Positions 53,480 through 63,302 of a stretch of 64,000 bases of DNA are shown here, one piece after another (the first letter of the stretch is position 1; each line of letters opens with the position of its first letter). The stretch is from contig JABXKC010000012.1 in NCBI GenBank assembly GCA_013375495.1, forward strand, positions 1 to 64,000. Direction: 5' to 3'. Below the pieces are notes generated by a model. That model was given only the letters and a program-made list of their open reading frames with translations, was not told the DNA's origin and did no database searches. Origin of the DNA: Promethearchaeota archaeon. Lineage in GTDB: Archaea; Asgardarchaeota; Lokiarchaeia; Sigynarchaeales; SOKP01. Both the position numbers and the translations under genes were made by a program.

Positions 53480-54505
53480 ATGAATGTAAACAATATCACA
53501 GTCTGTTTTATTTCTACAGTTTCAAAAGATGTCCAAAATTACTTAATAGAAAACCTTAAAAACCTTTCAAATGTAAAGATTATTTTTCCAGAAGATACTT
53601 CTGAAGAATCTTTATTAAAAATAGTTCCTAATGCTGATATATTAATTGGATGGAGACCCTCAAAAACCATTTTAGACCGAGCATCTAAACTGAAATTATT
53701 TATTAATCCGGGTGCTGGTGTAAATCATCTTTTAAAATTATTTACTAGGCTAAATAAGAAACGAAAAGTTTTGCTAGTTAACGGACACGGTAATTCTTAT
53801 TTCGTAGCTCAGCATGTTGTAGCCTTACTTTTAACCCTTATGAATAAAACTATTCCTCATCATATCTGGATGAAAGAAGGAAGGTGGCGTACTGGAGACG
53901 ATGATGCGGAGTCAATTCCTTTGCGTTCACGAAAAATTGGACTTCTAGGGTATGGCGCAATTAACCAAAAAGTTCATCAATTTCTTTCGGGATTTGAAGT
54001 AAAATTCCACATATTAAGAGTTAATTGGAACAAACAGAAGGACGAATTACCGACTCCAGCTAAAAAATATAATTTCAACCAACTTCATGACTTCTTAAAA
54101 GAAATTGATGTTTTAATTATAGGAATTCCAGTTACTTCGTTAACATCAGGACTAATAAAATCAGAAGAGATTAGCTTATTAGGATCAAATGGACTAATTG
54201 TCAATGTATCTAGAGGAGAGATCATAAACCAAGAAGATCTTTACAAAGCTTTGAAAAATAAAATAATTTTGGGTGCAGCTATAGATGTCTGGTATGATTA
54301 TCATCCACATCGAGATAAAAACGGTGTTAAACGGCCCTATAAATTCCCTTTTCATACGCTTGATAATATCATTTTATCTCCGCATAGGGGATATTCTCCT
54401 TTCAGGGATCTGTTAAGGTGGAATGAAGTAGTGGAAAATATTACCCGTATGGCAATGAATCAGGGAAACCTAATTAATGTTGTTAATCTTGAAGAGGAAT
54501 ATTAA
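53480..54505 (+). CDS. D-isomer-specific 2-hydroxyacid dehydrogenase family
   Basis: The 341-residue protein has the NAD-binding motif IGLLGYGAINQKVHQF and the signature GLIVNVSRGEIINQEDLY, with LSPHRGY carrying the catalytic His. Substrate specificity (glyoxylate/hydroxypyruvate, phosphoglycerate, other) is not clear. The usual DVFxxEP segment with its catalytic Glu is replaced by AIDVWYDYHPH, so catalysis may differ. It is monocistronic, followed by a long empty gap. Confidence 0.8.
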   Translation: MNVNNITVCFISTVSKDVQNYLIENLKNLSNVKIIFPEDTSEESLLKIVPNADILIGWRPSKTILDRASKLKLFINPGAGVNHLLKLFTRLNKKRKVLLVNGHGNSYFVAQHVVALLLTLMNKTIPHHIWMKEGRWRTGDDDAESIPLRSRKIGLLGYGAINQKVHQFLSGFEVKFHILRVNWNKQKDELPTPAKKYNFNQLHDFLKEIDVLIIGIPVTSLTSGLIKSEEISLLGSNGLIVNVSRGEIINQEDLYKALKNKIILGAAIDVWYDYHPHRDKNGVKRPYKFPFHTLDNIILSPHRGYSPFRDLLRWNEVVENITRMAMNQGNLINVVNLEEEY

Positions 54506-55055
54506 CTTCATAGTTATTTAAAGATTAAATATGTTTGTTTATTCTCCTAAGCATTAATAAATTGTTTCTAATATTTAGGATTATGAAAATTATTATCTTT
54601 TGGAGCTTTTTATCATAATACGTGAAATACTGAATATTTGAAAAAAAAATCTAATTAATTATCTGTTCATTTAGATATTTGTTTATAGAATTACAATATT
54701 TGATTATTTCCGAATTTTCTCGCGAAAATCGCGACATATAATTTTTTTTTCCAAACTTAAAAGTCCGACATTATTTCTAAATAAGAATTTTTAATTTTTA
54801 TAAAAAAATTTTACCTACTTTAAAAAATTTTCAAAAATATTTTCATGAATAACTTTAAAAACGATATTTATTAACTTACTTCTATTTCTATAACTAAAAT
54901 GAAGTGGGGGATGTGAAAATTGCCATATTAAGAATTTGGGTAAATTATATTTTAAAAAAATATATTAACCCACTAAAAAACAATGTTTATATATTATTTT
55001 TGTATAAATAATTATATATAGAATAATCAAAAAAAAATATGGTTAAGGCGATTGG
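54506..55055. other. 550-bp intergenic region with promoter elements and an inverted GC-rich box
   Basis: No ORF of note. Near the 3' end a TATA-like tataaata (about 55003-55010) and an SD-like aaggcg precede the RHH gene at 55056. At 54720-54734 TCGCGA-AAA-TCGCGA forms two copies of the same 6-bp palindrome, unusual in this AT-rich setting, and could be an operator. Confidence 0.4.
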
Positions 55056-55346
55056 ATGAAGATTGTTACCGTTAACGTACCTGAAAGTTATATAGATGCT
55101 ATAAATAAATTAATAGGACAAGAAGGATTGTATCCCAGTCGATCTGAATTAATAAGATGTGCAGTCCGGGAGTTCCTTATAAAAGAACTCAAACTAGCTA
55201 ATAATATGGCAAAATATAATGAAGTAGAGATAGAAGATTTTGACGATAAAAATTTTGTAAGAGTACCAGTTGAAGGAGTAAATGAAAACTCCGAACCAGT
55301 GCGAGAATTTAAAACATACAAAATTTTAAAGAGGTTAGAACATTAA
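55056..55346 (+). CDS. CopG/RHH-type transcriptional regulator
   Basis: The 96-residue protein begins with an RHH unit, MKIVTVNVPESYIDAINKLI, then LYPSRSELIRCAVREFLIKE, with the strand, the turn and the second helix as in CopG/NikR-type regulators. The C-terminal 45 residues (EVEIEDFDDKNFVRVP and onward) are a charged tail without a clear fold. Related archaeal RHH proteins regulate cell division and other genes. Its own target is unknown; autoregulation via the palindromes upstream is an idea to test. Confidence 0.8.
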   Translation: MKIVTVNVPESYIDAINKLIGQEGLYPSRSELIRCAVREFLIKELKLANNMAKYNEVEIEDFDDKNFVRVPVEGVNENSEPVREFKTYKILKRLEH

Positions 55347-55685
55347 ATCCTGTTATAAACGCATTTAGATATATTTTGTGATCAGATTATTAGAAATATT
55401 GAGTTTTTTATTCTCTTTTCTTTTTTTCTTTCTAAATTCTCAAGAAAACTAAGTGAATTAGCTTTTCCGATATTTTTGTAAGATTGAACAAATTTTTATT
55501 TTTAGTTATTATCCTAAAAAATTTTATATTTTAACTAGATATTTCTTTAAGTATTATGAGATGGTTGAATACGATATAAAAATAGTATTATATTGATGAT
55601 TGTCTAAGTTAAATATTTAATAGTGGTATTTTCTATTACAATACTATCGCAAATTAAAGGGTGTAATATAATTTCGAGTAAAAAA

Positions 55686-56945
55686 ATGATTCCCGATTTT
55701 ATGGAATGGGGAATTATAAACAAGGAAAATTTCAAAGGTAAAACATCATATGATGTTCCGATTAAGAGATGGGATCCCTTATCGACAGTATGCATAACAT
55801 CAGAGGAGTTTGGTCTAAGAGAGGATCGCAAAAGATATTATGGTCACTTTGCTTATATATCTCCAATCAGAAGTGCAAGACCAAAAGGATTTAAGACTAA
55901 CGAAGAGGAAAAGCAATTCTTTGACTGTTCAAAGAGAGTCGCGCTAAAGCATAAAGATGTGTTTACATCGGTTACAGAAGGAAAGCCAATTTACGATGAT
56001 TGGGGAAAACAATTAGGGGACGGTTTTACAATGATAATTACTGAAGACGAGAAAAAAAAAGAAAATCCTTTCCTAGAAATGCCATATCAAAACCAAAGAA
56101 TATCAGATGATTGTAAAGCCTTGACACTAATTAATAGGTATCCTTCGATGGCTCGGGTTATCGATCCTGATGTTGAAAAATTAATAACTGATAAATTACC
56201 TTCAAATTTAAAACTCTCGAGGGGTATAAATTTAGTTACAATCTCAAGGAAATTTTATCCATCCTTGTGTTTTAATTTAATTCCAGAAGATATTTTAGCG
56301 AGTATTTTCTTATCAATGAAAGCTGCAATTCTTTATTGCGTTGAAGAAGCGATTGGGAGAGATTTTTACGATATTCCGATATCACCCTTTTTCAATATAG
56401 GTCTTAAAGTTGGAGGCTCGCAGCCTCGAATACATAGCCAAGTCTATATCGATTTAAATATGGACGGTCATGGAAGCCGATTAGAAGGACATCTTGAAGC
56501 ATTTAAAGAAATGGGGGATAAATGTCATCTATGCCAGACATCTCATGGAGAGAGTGATCGAGTTATCATAAAGACGAAATTTTGGACATTTTATACCACA
56601 GGGAGTCCTGTGAGGAATTATCACATTCGATTTCATCCAAATGAACATTTGCGTAGGTTTTCTCAGTTAAAAGTCAATCAAATAAACGATCTTGCTAGAA
56701 CATTAAAGGCTATCTTCCAAGGTTTGGATGATATTTCAATCGATAAAAATCGAAATATACTATTTAACTGTTGTCCTTTCCACTACGATGCAAATTTCCA
56801 TTTATTTGGAGACATCATTCCTCACGAGATTATAGGTGGGGCTGAAATGGTCGATGATATGAGAGTTGCGAGAAAATTACCACATATAGCTGCTAGCGAA
56901 ATCCAAAAATCGATTGAAAAATATGTTAACGAGATAGAATGGTAA
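55686..56945 (+). CDS. GalT-like nucleotidyltransferase (HIT superfamily)
   Basis: The protein has LKVGGSQPRIHSQVYIDLN, with the H-x-Q signature of galactose-1-phosphate uridylyltransferase and related HIT enzymes. GDKCHLCQTSHGE (a Cys pair that may hold zinc) and YHIRFHPNEHLRRF follow. It probably transfers nucleotidyl groups to sugar phosphates. The start at 55686 (MIPDFMEW) is preferred over GTG 55623, whose first 21 residues look non-conserved. It lies 58 bp before a nucleotidyltransferase gene in what may be a sugar-nucleotide operon. Confidence 0.7.
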   Translation: MIPDFMEWGIINKENFKGKTSYDVPIKRWDPLSTVCITSEEFGLREDRKRYYGHFAYISPIRSARPKGFKTNEEEKQFFDCSKRVALKHKDVFTSVTEGKPIYDDWGKQLGDGFTMIITEDEKKKENPFLEMPYQNQRISDDCKALTLINRYPSMARVIDPDVEKLITDKLPSNLKLSRGINLVTISRKFYPSLCFNLIPEDILASIFLSMKAAILYCVEEAIGRDFYDIPISPFFNIGLKVGGSQPRIHSQVYIDLNMDGHGSRLEGHLEAFKEMGDKCHLCQTSHGESDRVIIKTKFWTFYTTGSPVRNYHIRFHPNEHLRRFSQLKVNQINDLARTLKAIFQGLDDISIDKNRNILFNCCPFHYDANFHLFGDIIPHEIIGGAEMVDDMRVARKLPHIAASEIQKSIEKYVNEIEW

Positions 56946-57003
56946 TAGATTTATATTTATTATTCACGATATAAATAATGTAAAATTTTTTGAGAGGTTC
57001 AAT

Positions 57004-58152
57004 TTGAAAGAATGGTCTGCTATAATACTCGCCGGAGGTAGAGGAAAAAGACTCTTACCTTTAACTTCGCTTATCCCTAAACCATTAGTGAAGGTAACAA
57101 ATAAAGCAATGGTAGATTATTCAATAGCTCACCTTATTTTTGCTGATATCAAGCATATTATTCTTGCTTTGGCTTATCAGGGAAAAGAATTAAAAGAATA
57201 TATAGAAAAAACATGGACACCTGACAAATTAGGTGATGTTGAGTTAGAGTGTGTCGTTCAAGAGAGTAGAGGTACCGCAGATGCATACAGATTATTAGAC
57301 GATAGATTAGATTCTGAGAATATTGTTGTGAGTATGGCAGACATCGTTACGAACCTCCCAATGAGAAGTTTTATGGACTTTCATTTAGAGAAAGGTGGAA
57401 TTAGCACTATTTCTATGAAAACCAGTGAAAGTCATACAAGCCAGTACGGAGTTGTTCTTTTAGATAATAATAGAAAAATTTATCTATTTTTAGAAAAACC
57501 TGCTCCCATGGAACTATATTTAAGTAGCATGGCTCAAAGAACAGATTTATTTTTACATACAAACATAATAAATACAGGAATTTATTGTTTTAAAAAAGAA
57601 ATTGATAAAATGTTACAAGAAACTGGTTTAATGGACTTCGGCAGCGAAGTTTTCCCTTACCTCCTCGAGAATTATTATGATTTATATGGATTTGTAAAGA
57701 ATTATTATTGGCTTGACTGTGGTAATTCCCAGACTTATTTGTGGGCAAACTGGGATTTGTTACGAAAATATTCTTGGCCTATTACTCCCAATGGTGAAGA
57801 ATACGATGGAGTTTTTCTCATGGGAATTATCAATTCTGGTCAAAATGTAAGTATTGAAAAACCTACTTGTTTTGGGGAATTTGTTGAACTTTTTAATCGA
57901 GTAAAGATTAAACCACTTAGCTCTATTGGAAACCGCGTCAAAATCGGTGAAGATACATTAATAGAAAAGAGTGTTATTTGGGACGATGTAGATATTGGAG
58001 CAGGGTGTCATATTGATAGTTCTATAGTTTGTAATAACTGCGAAATTGGGGACAATGTCGTTTTGCATAATGCAATAGTTGCACCAAATAGTAAAATCAG
58101 CAGTGATACTCAAATAAGAGATAAAACGCTGGAACTTGGCACTAATATTTAA
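57004..58152 (+). CDS. NTP-transferase with hexapeptide repeats (sugar-1-phosphate nucleotidyltransferase)
   Basis: The 382-residue protein starts AIILAGGRGKRLLPLT, the NTP-binding signature, with KPLVKVTNKAMVDY after it. The last ~90 residues are left-handed beta-helix repeats (RVKIGEDTLIEKSVIWDDV, NCEIGDNVVLHNAIV). It makes an NDP-sugar from NTP and sugar 1-phosphate; which sugar is not clear. TTG start with SD gagagg. The hexapeptide ending is that of bacterial mannose-1-phosphate guanylyltransferase / PGM fusion proteins, whose second half is encoded nearby at 61736. Confidence 0.85.
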   Translation: MKEWSAIILAGGRGKRLLPLTSLIPKPLVKVTNKAMVDYSIAHLIFADIKHIILALAYQGKELKEYIEKTWTPDKLGDVELECVVQESRGTADAYRLLDDRLDSENIVVSMADIVTNLPMRSFMDFHLEKGGISTISMKTSESHTSQYGVVLLDNNRKIYLFLEKPAPMELYLSSMAQRTDLFLHTNIINTGIYCFKKEIDKMLQETGLMDFGSEVFPYLLENYYDLYGFVKNYYWLDCGNSQTYLWANWDLLRKYSWPITPNGEEYDGVFLMGIINSGQNVSIEKPTCFGEFVELFNRVKIKPLSSIGNRVKIGEDTLIEKSVIWDDVDIGAGCHIDSSIVCNNCEIGDNVVLHNAIVAPNSKISSDTQIRDKTLELGTNI

Positions 58153-58177
58153 GAATCTTTTTAGATGGGAGTTTGGT

Positions 58178-61100
58178 TTAAACTAGAGTGCGCAAATCTT
58201 CTAAAAATTGATTGACTTGAAATTTTGAAGTTTTCGCTATTTTAGTAATTTTTTGAAAATAAATTAGCAATTCTTCTAGCTCATTACTTATCCTATTATT
58301 AGATTTTGCTATTTTATCAATTATAGCAGTTAACCAAATCCACCTTGTGAAATTGGCAAATTCTTCTGCATTATACCATAGATAACTATGATATCTATTT
58401 ACTTGTAAATATGCTTGTATTTCAGGGTCTCTAAAGAAAGATTGAAAGATCGCAAAAAAGTCTTTTTCAGCATATTCTATTGAATTAGACCAGTTTTGGA
58501 GAGAAACCATTAGTTTTATAATTGACCCAACATCTAGATTTTTCGCATCCTCTTTTAGTGATAATTCTCTCAATGTATTTCTTATATACTTTGATAATCG
58601 CCACTCATCAAACAAACTTCGGCTTTTCAGTTCATAATTTTTTTCTGAAATTACTCTTCCTAATTGATGAATAAATAACCAAGAAACTAATATCCCCCAT
58701 TCAAATTCCGACTTAGGAAGAATTTTGGCTAAAGCGTTCTTCAAATTAGTAGAAATGTCTAAATGAGTCAAACCCTTATGTAATTGTAAAGTTACAATTA
58801 ATTTCGAATGAATTTCTTTTTCTATTTCGGTCACATCCTTATTACTCGAAGAATACTTCTTCACTTCAAATAAAAATGAATTTAATTTTGTAGTTATACC
58901 CTCTACAATTAATTCCGTTTTCTGTGTTTCCAATAGATTTTTAAAATTATTAATATTGACTATTTTCCTAAAGGATTCGAGTAATGGTTGGTATATTATT
59001 TCATGGAGAGTCTCTTTAATGTTGTGTACACCTCTTCCCCCTAGAAGATCGTACAATTGAGCGTAGTGGAAGAATTCATTATCATTAACTATCTGGAAAT
59101 CCATAAATAAAAAGCATTGAAATGCTTGGAGTTCTAAATATAAACCTTGATCGTGAAGATCTTGATTTCGTCTTATATATTCTAATCCAGTTAAATAATC
59201 TTTAAAGATGCAGTATCCTTCTTTCGGTAATTTTAACCCCTCATTTAACGTTTTTTGGGTTTGAACTTTATCATCTTCTTGTTTAACAGTAAAACCAACA
59301 GAATTTTTAATAAAACCTTTTGTTTCGGTATATTTATTATGATAAATAATCAAAGCTCGTTCATTATTAACTCTATTTGAATACGCAAATACATCTTCAT
59401 TAACCGTATTTCCACTCCAAAAATCATAGAGTAAAAAATTATTCGCATTAGCAAATAAATAGCGTTTCTTCATTATAGGAAATATTATTTTTTCATGCTG
59501 TTGAAGCAAGCCCAAATTGATTTTTTCATCCCAATAAGCACGTCTATATTCCATACCGTATTTTTCGTGAAAACCCTCTATTTGACCGTGGCCAAACATA
59601 GGTAAACCAGGCATAGTTATCATCATTAAACAAACACCAAAATATTTCCCGCCATCCCCAAATTGTTTAATAGCAGTTTCTTCATCAGGATTATTCATGA
59701 AATTAACAAATCGTTTAAGGATTTCAGGGTCGAATTGTAAAGTATTTTTTAAAACTAATCGATACATAGCGTTATCTTCGTCTCGGAGCATATTCATAAA
59801 GGCTGAATTATATACGCGATGCATTCCTAAAGTTCTTACGAAAAATCCCTCGAGTAACCAGAAGGCTTCCGCTAGCAATAAAGTATCAGGGTTTTCTTCA
59901 TTGATTCTATCTACAACTTCACGCCAGAACTCTTGTGGCATTAGTTTATAAAACTCATCTTTTGAAATACCATGTTCTGCTCTTGACGGAATAGCACCTC
60001 CAGTTCCAGGTTCAGGAAACCATAGGCGTTGAAAATGTTTTCTCGTTAGAGTCATAGCGGCATCAAAACGAATAATGGGGAACATCTTAGAAACATGTAC
60101 TATGGTTTGTATAACTTCTTCTCGAACATCAGGATTTAGAAAATTTAATTGAGCGGTGTCGTTCCAAGGAAAACTTGTTCCATCGTTTCCGTGGTAGATA
60201 TATTTTTGGTTTCCTGATCGAAAATCCACATGTTTAAATGTAACAGCTGCATCGGTTCTCGAAAAATACTTATCTTCTAAATAAATTCCTACCTTTGGAT
60301 CACCTGATAAATTATCTCCTGAAAAAGTATACGAGGGAAAGGGGGAATATGGTAGGGATATATACCAATCGGGATGCTCCATCACCCATTTTGAAACAAT
60401 TCCTGTATGATTAGGGACCATATCGCAGGCGAGACGAATTCCTCTAGCTATTGCTCTCTCCTGCAAATTCTTATAAGCTTCATACCCTCCCAAGTCATAA
60501 GCGATATTATAATCGTACGTTGAATAAGCACTTGCTTCCGCTTCTGGATTTCCACACCATCTTTTAATAGTTTTTGATGCTTGACTTCTCTCCCATAAAC
60601 CAATAAGCCACAATCCAGTAAAGCCCCATTCTTTTAGTTGTTCTAATTCTTCATCAGGTATTTCGTTTAATTTGGAGATAACTCTCTTATATTTTACAGA
60701 TAATTGATTCATCCATACATATACATTTTTAGCTATCATCACAACTTTAGGCATCCATTCTTTATCGAGAGTGTAATTTTCAAGTTCTAATGCGTCATAA
60801 TCATAAGCCTCTGACTTTCCTGGGCCTAACCCTCTTAATCTTTCTTCTTCTCTTATGATATCAATAGCAACTAAGATCTTGAATAGGTATTTTCTGACTA
60901 ACTCCCCCCAGTTTTCATGAATATATTCTAATTGCTCACGAATTGAATGGGGATATTTAATAGCGGGTTCATTTAGCATTTCTATTAAATTTAGATTATT
61001 TGGACCGAATCTAGCTTTTTCATCGAAAAAATTTGTAATTTCATCGATAATTTCCCTATAAGCAGTCCTTTTTTCAAGGGATTCATCATCAAATAGTTCA

Positions 61101-61585
61101 ATAAAAGGAGAATAAGAAGGATTACTATTTCCAAACCAAATGGTTATGAATTCATCGAGAAAATGGATTTTGTTTCCAACTCCTTGAACTTCTTCTATCA
61201 AAAATTCTTCGATATTAACTTCTTCTTGGTATACTTTTTCAGGAGGAAATTCTTCTATCAAAGAAAATATGGCCTCGTTTAGCCTTATATCTCCAATCTT
61301 ATCTTTTAAATATTCAAAAAGTTCAACGGTTAGAAATTCATTTTTAGTTTCCTGTCTGTACAAATCTAGTAGATATTTTTTTATTTCATACATTAGTGCC
61401 ATTCCATTGAATTCACCTATTCGAATAGCTATTTCAGGGTAGTTGATTAAGTCTCTCTTTTGATTTAATTTCTGTACGAATAATCTAACTAAATGCGTAT
61501 CACCGTCAAATTCTATATCTCCTCTTTCAGTAAATTTGAAGTCATTTAATTCATACTTATTTCTTGCATCTCTCGAAATTTTCAT
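58178..61585 (-). CDS. Giant GH13-family alpha-glucan enzyme
   Basis: The 1135-residue protein has an uncharacterised ~290-residue N-terminal region. The GH13 catalytic barrel follows, with CDMVPNHTG, IRFDAAM (nucleophile Asp) and LLLAEAFW (acid/base Glu). A ~350-residue helical C-terminal domain ends it. Near the fourth region the motif reads FMNNPDEETA, with Pro in place of the transition-state His of the usual NHD. MPGLPMFGHGQIEGF matches large bacterial and archaeal homologues I recall. No signal peptide, so it acts inside the cell, probably on glycogen or maltodextrin. It lies between the NTP-transferase and phosphohexomutase genes. Confidence 0.75.
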   Translation of the reverse strand: MKISRDARNKYELNDFKFTERGDIEFDGDTHLVRLFVQKLNQKRDLINYPEIAIRIGEFNGMALMYEIKKYLLDLYRQETKNEFLTVELFEYLKDKIGDIRLNEAIFSLIEEFPPEKVYQEEVNIEEFLIEEVQGVGNKIHFLDEFITIWFGNSNPSYSPFIELFDDESLEKRTAYREIIDEITNFFDEKARFGPNNLNLIEMLNEPAIKYPHSIREQLEYIHENWGELVRKYLFKILVAIDIIREEERLRGLGPGKSEAYDYDALELENYTLDKEWMPKVVMIAKNVYVWMNQLSVKYKRVISKLNEIPDEELEQLKEWGFTGLWLIGLWERSQASKTIKRWCGNPEAEASAYSTYDYNIAYDLGGYEAYKNLQERAIARGIRLACDMVPNHTGIVSKWVMEHPDWYISLPYSPFPSYTFSGDNLSGDPKVGIYLEDKYFSRTDAAVTFKHVDFRSGNQKYIYHGNDGTSFPWNDTAQLNFLNPDVREEVIQTIVHVSKMFPIIRFDAAMTLTRKHFQRLWFPEPGTGGAIPSRAEHGISKDEFYKLMPQEFWREVVDRINEENPDTLLLAEAFWLLEGFFVRTLGMHRVYNSAFMNMLRDEDNAMYRLVLKNTLQFDPEILKRFVNFMNNPDEETAIKQFGDGGKYFGVCLMMITMPGLPMFGHGQIEGFHEKYGMEYRRAYWDEKINLGLLQQHEKIIFPIMKKRYLFANANNFLLYDFWSGNTVNEDVFAYSNRVNNERALIIYHNKYTETKGFIKNSVGFTVKQEDDKVQTQKTLNEGLKLPKEGYCIFKDYLTGLEYIRRNQDLHDQGLYLELQAFQCFLFMDFQIVNDNEFFHYAQLYDLLGGRGVHNIKETLHEIIYQPLLESFRKIVNINNFKNLLETQKTELIVEGITTKLNSFLFEVKKYSSSNKDVTEIEKEIHSKLIVTLQLHKGLTHLDISTNLKNALAKILPKSEFEWGILVSWLFIHQLGRVISEKNYELKSRSLFDEWRLSKYIRNTLRELSLKEDAKNLDVGSIIKLMVSLQNWSNSIEYAEKDFFAIFQSFFRDPEIQAYLQVNRYHSYLWYNAEEFANFTRWIWLTAIIDKIAKSNNRISNELEELLIYFQKITKIAKTSKFQVNQFLEDLRTLV

Positions 61586-61735
61586 AAGGAATTCACTACC
61601 TAGTATATAATCTTATATTTTATTATACCCGATTTATTATTTGTTGATTGTTTTTTTAACTAAAGTTATTAATGTAAAACAAGCTATAATAATTATATTT
61701 TACAATTCGAAAATTCCAAATTTAAATGGTTTAAA

Positions 61736-63121
61736 TTGTTCCAGCGTGCTCAAAATTTAGATGAACTTAATAAAAACGGTCGAATAGTAGGAAGGGCAAA
61801 TTATATTTTTACACCTGAGATTGCAAGTTCAATTGGTTCTATTCATGGAAGTTCATTTAAACTGGATGAAACTGTTGTTATTGGTCGTGATTACCATAAC
61901 GATAGTCGCATGTTAAAGAGAGGATATACCTCAGGAATAATGAGCACCGGAATAAATGTTTTAAATCTCGCAGAATGCACTTTTCCATTATTAGAATTTA
62001 CTATTAGACGATTTGGGGCAAGTGGAGGTGCTTATTTTTCTGGAGGTCATCTTTATAGCGAAGATGTAGGAGTACGATTTGCTGATGCAGGAGGAATTGA
62101 ACTATCTCCCTTAAAAATAGAAAAAATCATTCAATCGCTTAATACTTATCCAGCACAGATTAGACGCGTTGATCCAAGAATGATAGGACGAATAATTGCT
62201 ATCCCTCAAACTCAAGACGTATATATTAAATCCTTAGAACAGTTCGTAAATAAGAAGCAGATCAGAGATGCTAACTTAAAAATAGTAATAGATTGTTCAT
62301 TTAGTCCAACGGGAAGAATAACTCCACTATTAGTTAACGAAATAGGTGTGGAGGTTATCGCCCTCAATACTCACTATCGAGAAAGATCAAAAATACCCGT
62401 ACCGAGTGTTAATACAATTAAAAATACTGCGGATATTGTGAAAGCGTCAAATAGTCATTTAGGAGTATGTTTTGATGTCGACGGATCACGGATATTAGTT
62501 TTAGATGAAAATGGTTTAGAAATTAGTTTTGAGGATTTATTAATGTTATTCATTGCTTACGATCAACGAATTAAAAATTCTAAAAATAGTCCGGTCATAA
62601 TAACACCATCATTCTCTCCCGTCGTCAAAAATTTCATCAAAGAAAGTGGGTACCAAATTAAACTCGTAGATAATTATCCTGGAGAACTTTCGCGACAAAT
62701 AAGACAGGAAAGAGCGTGTTTTGCTGCTGCAGATTCTCTAAAATTCTATTTTCCTAATTATGCACCTTTTAGCGATGGAAATTACATTCTACTAAAAATT
62801 TTGGAAATAATGTCTGCTCAAAAAGATTTAATTAGCTCTCTTATTAAAGGATTCCCTAAGGGTATAAAGGTTAATAAAACTATACCAGTCTCGGCTGATG
62901 TTATGGAAGGAATGCATAATAGATTAATTGAATTTGCTGATCAACATGAATTGAAGTACCAAGACATTATAAATGAATTAAAAATAATAGATGATGATGT
63001 GTACGTAAATATTAAAGTCGCCTTAAATAGAAATGCAATATTGTTATCTGCGGAATCAAGTGATAAGAATAAGTCAGAGAAAATGATACTAAATTTATCT
63101 AAAATTATTTCGAAATTATAA
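61736..63121 (+). CDS. Phosphohexomutase-like protein lacking the catalytic serine
   Basis: The 461-residue protein is PGM/PMM-like throughout but degenerate at the catalytic sites. The phosphoserine loop (TASHNP in active enzymes) reads YFSGGHLYSEDVGVRF, putting Gly104 at the phosphoserine position. The metal loop DGDGDR is DVDGSR (247-252). The sugar-binding GExSGH is replaced by AADSLKFYFPNY (331-342). SRMLKRGYTSGIMSTGINV recalls the PGM half of NTP-transferase/PGM fusion proteins. It is therefore probably a regulatory pseudoenzyme for the NTP-transferase at 57004. Start is TTG. Confidence 0.75.
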   Translation: MFQRAQNLDELNKNGRIVGRANYIFTPEIASSIGSIHGSSFKLDETVVIGRDYHNDSRMLKRGYTSGIMSTGINVLNLAECTFPLLEFTIRRFGASGGAYFSGGHLYSEDVGVRFADAGGIELSPLKIEKIIQSLNTYPAQIRRVDPRMIGRIIAIPQTQDVYIKSLEQFVNKKQIRDANLKIVIDCSFSPTGRITPLLVNEIGVEVIALNTHYRERSKIPVPSVNTIKNTADIVKASNSHLGVCFDVDGSRILVLDENGLEISFEDLLMLFIAYDQRIKNSKNSPVIITPSFSPVVKNFIKESGYQIKLVDNYPGELSRQIRQERACFAAADSLKFYFPNYAPFSDGNYILLKILEIMSAQKDLISSLIKGFPKGIKVNKTIPVSADVMEGMHNRLIEFADQHELKYQDIINELKIIDDDVYVNIKVALNRNAILLSAESSDKNKSEKMILNLSKIISKL

Positions 63122-63302
63122 TTATTATAGCTAGTAGAAAATATTTACTCTTAAAATCAAATTATTTATAATTTTTTGGTGCTAATATAAATTCTCAGAA
63201 GCTAAATTAATAACGGTCTGGTATTAATTTAAAATAACATGTTGTTATATTATATATAATTATTAACAAAATTAAAAATAATAATTAAAGGAAGGTTTTA
63301 TA

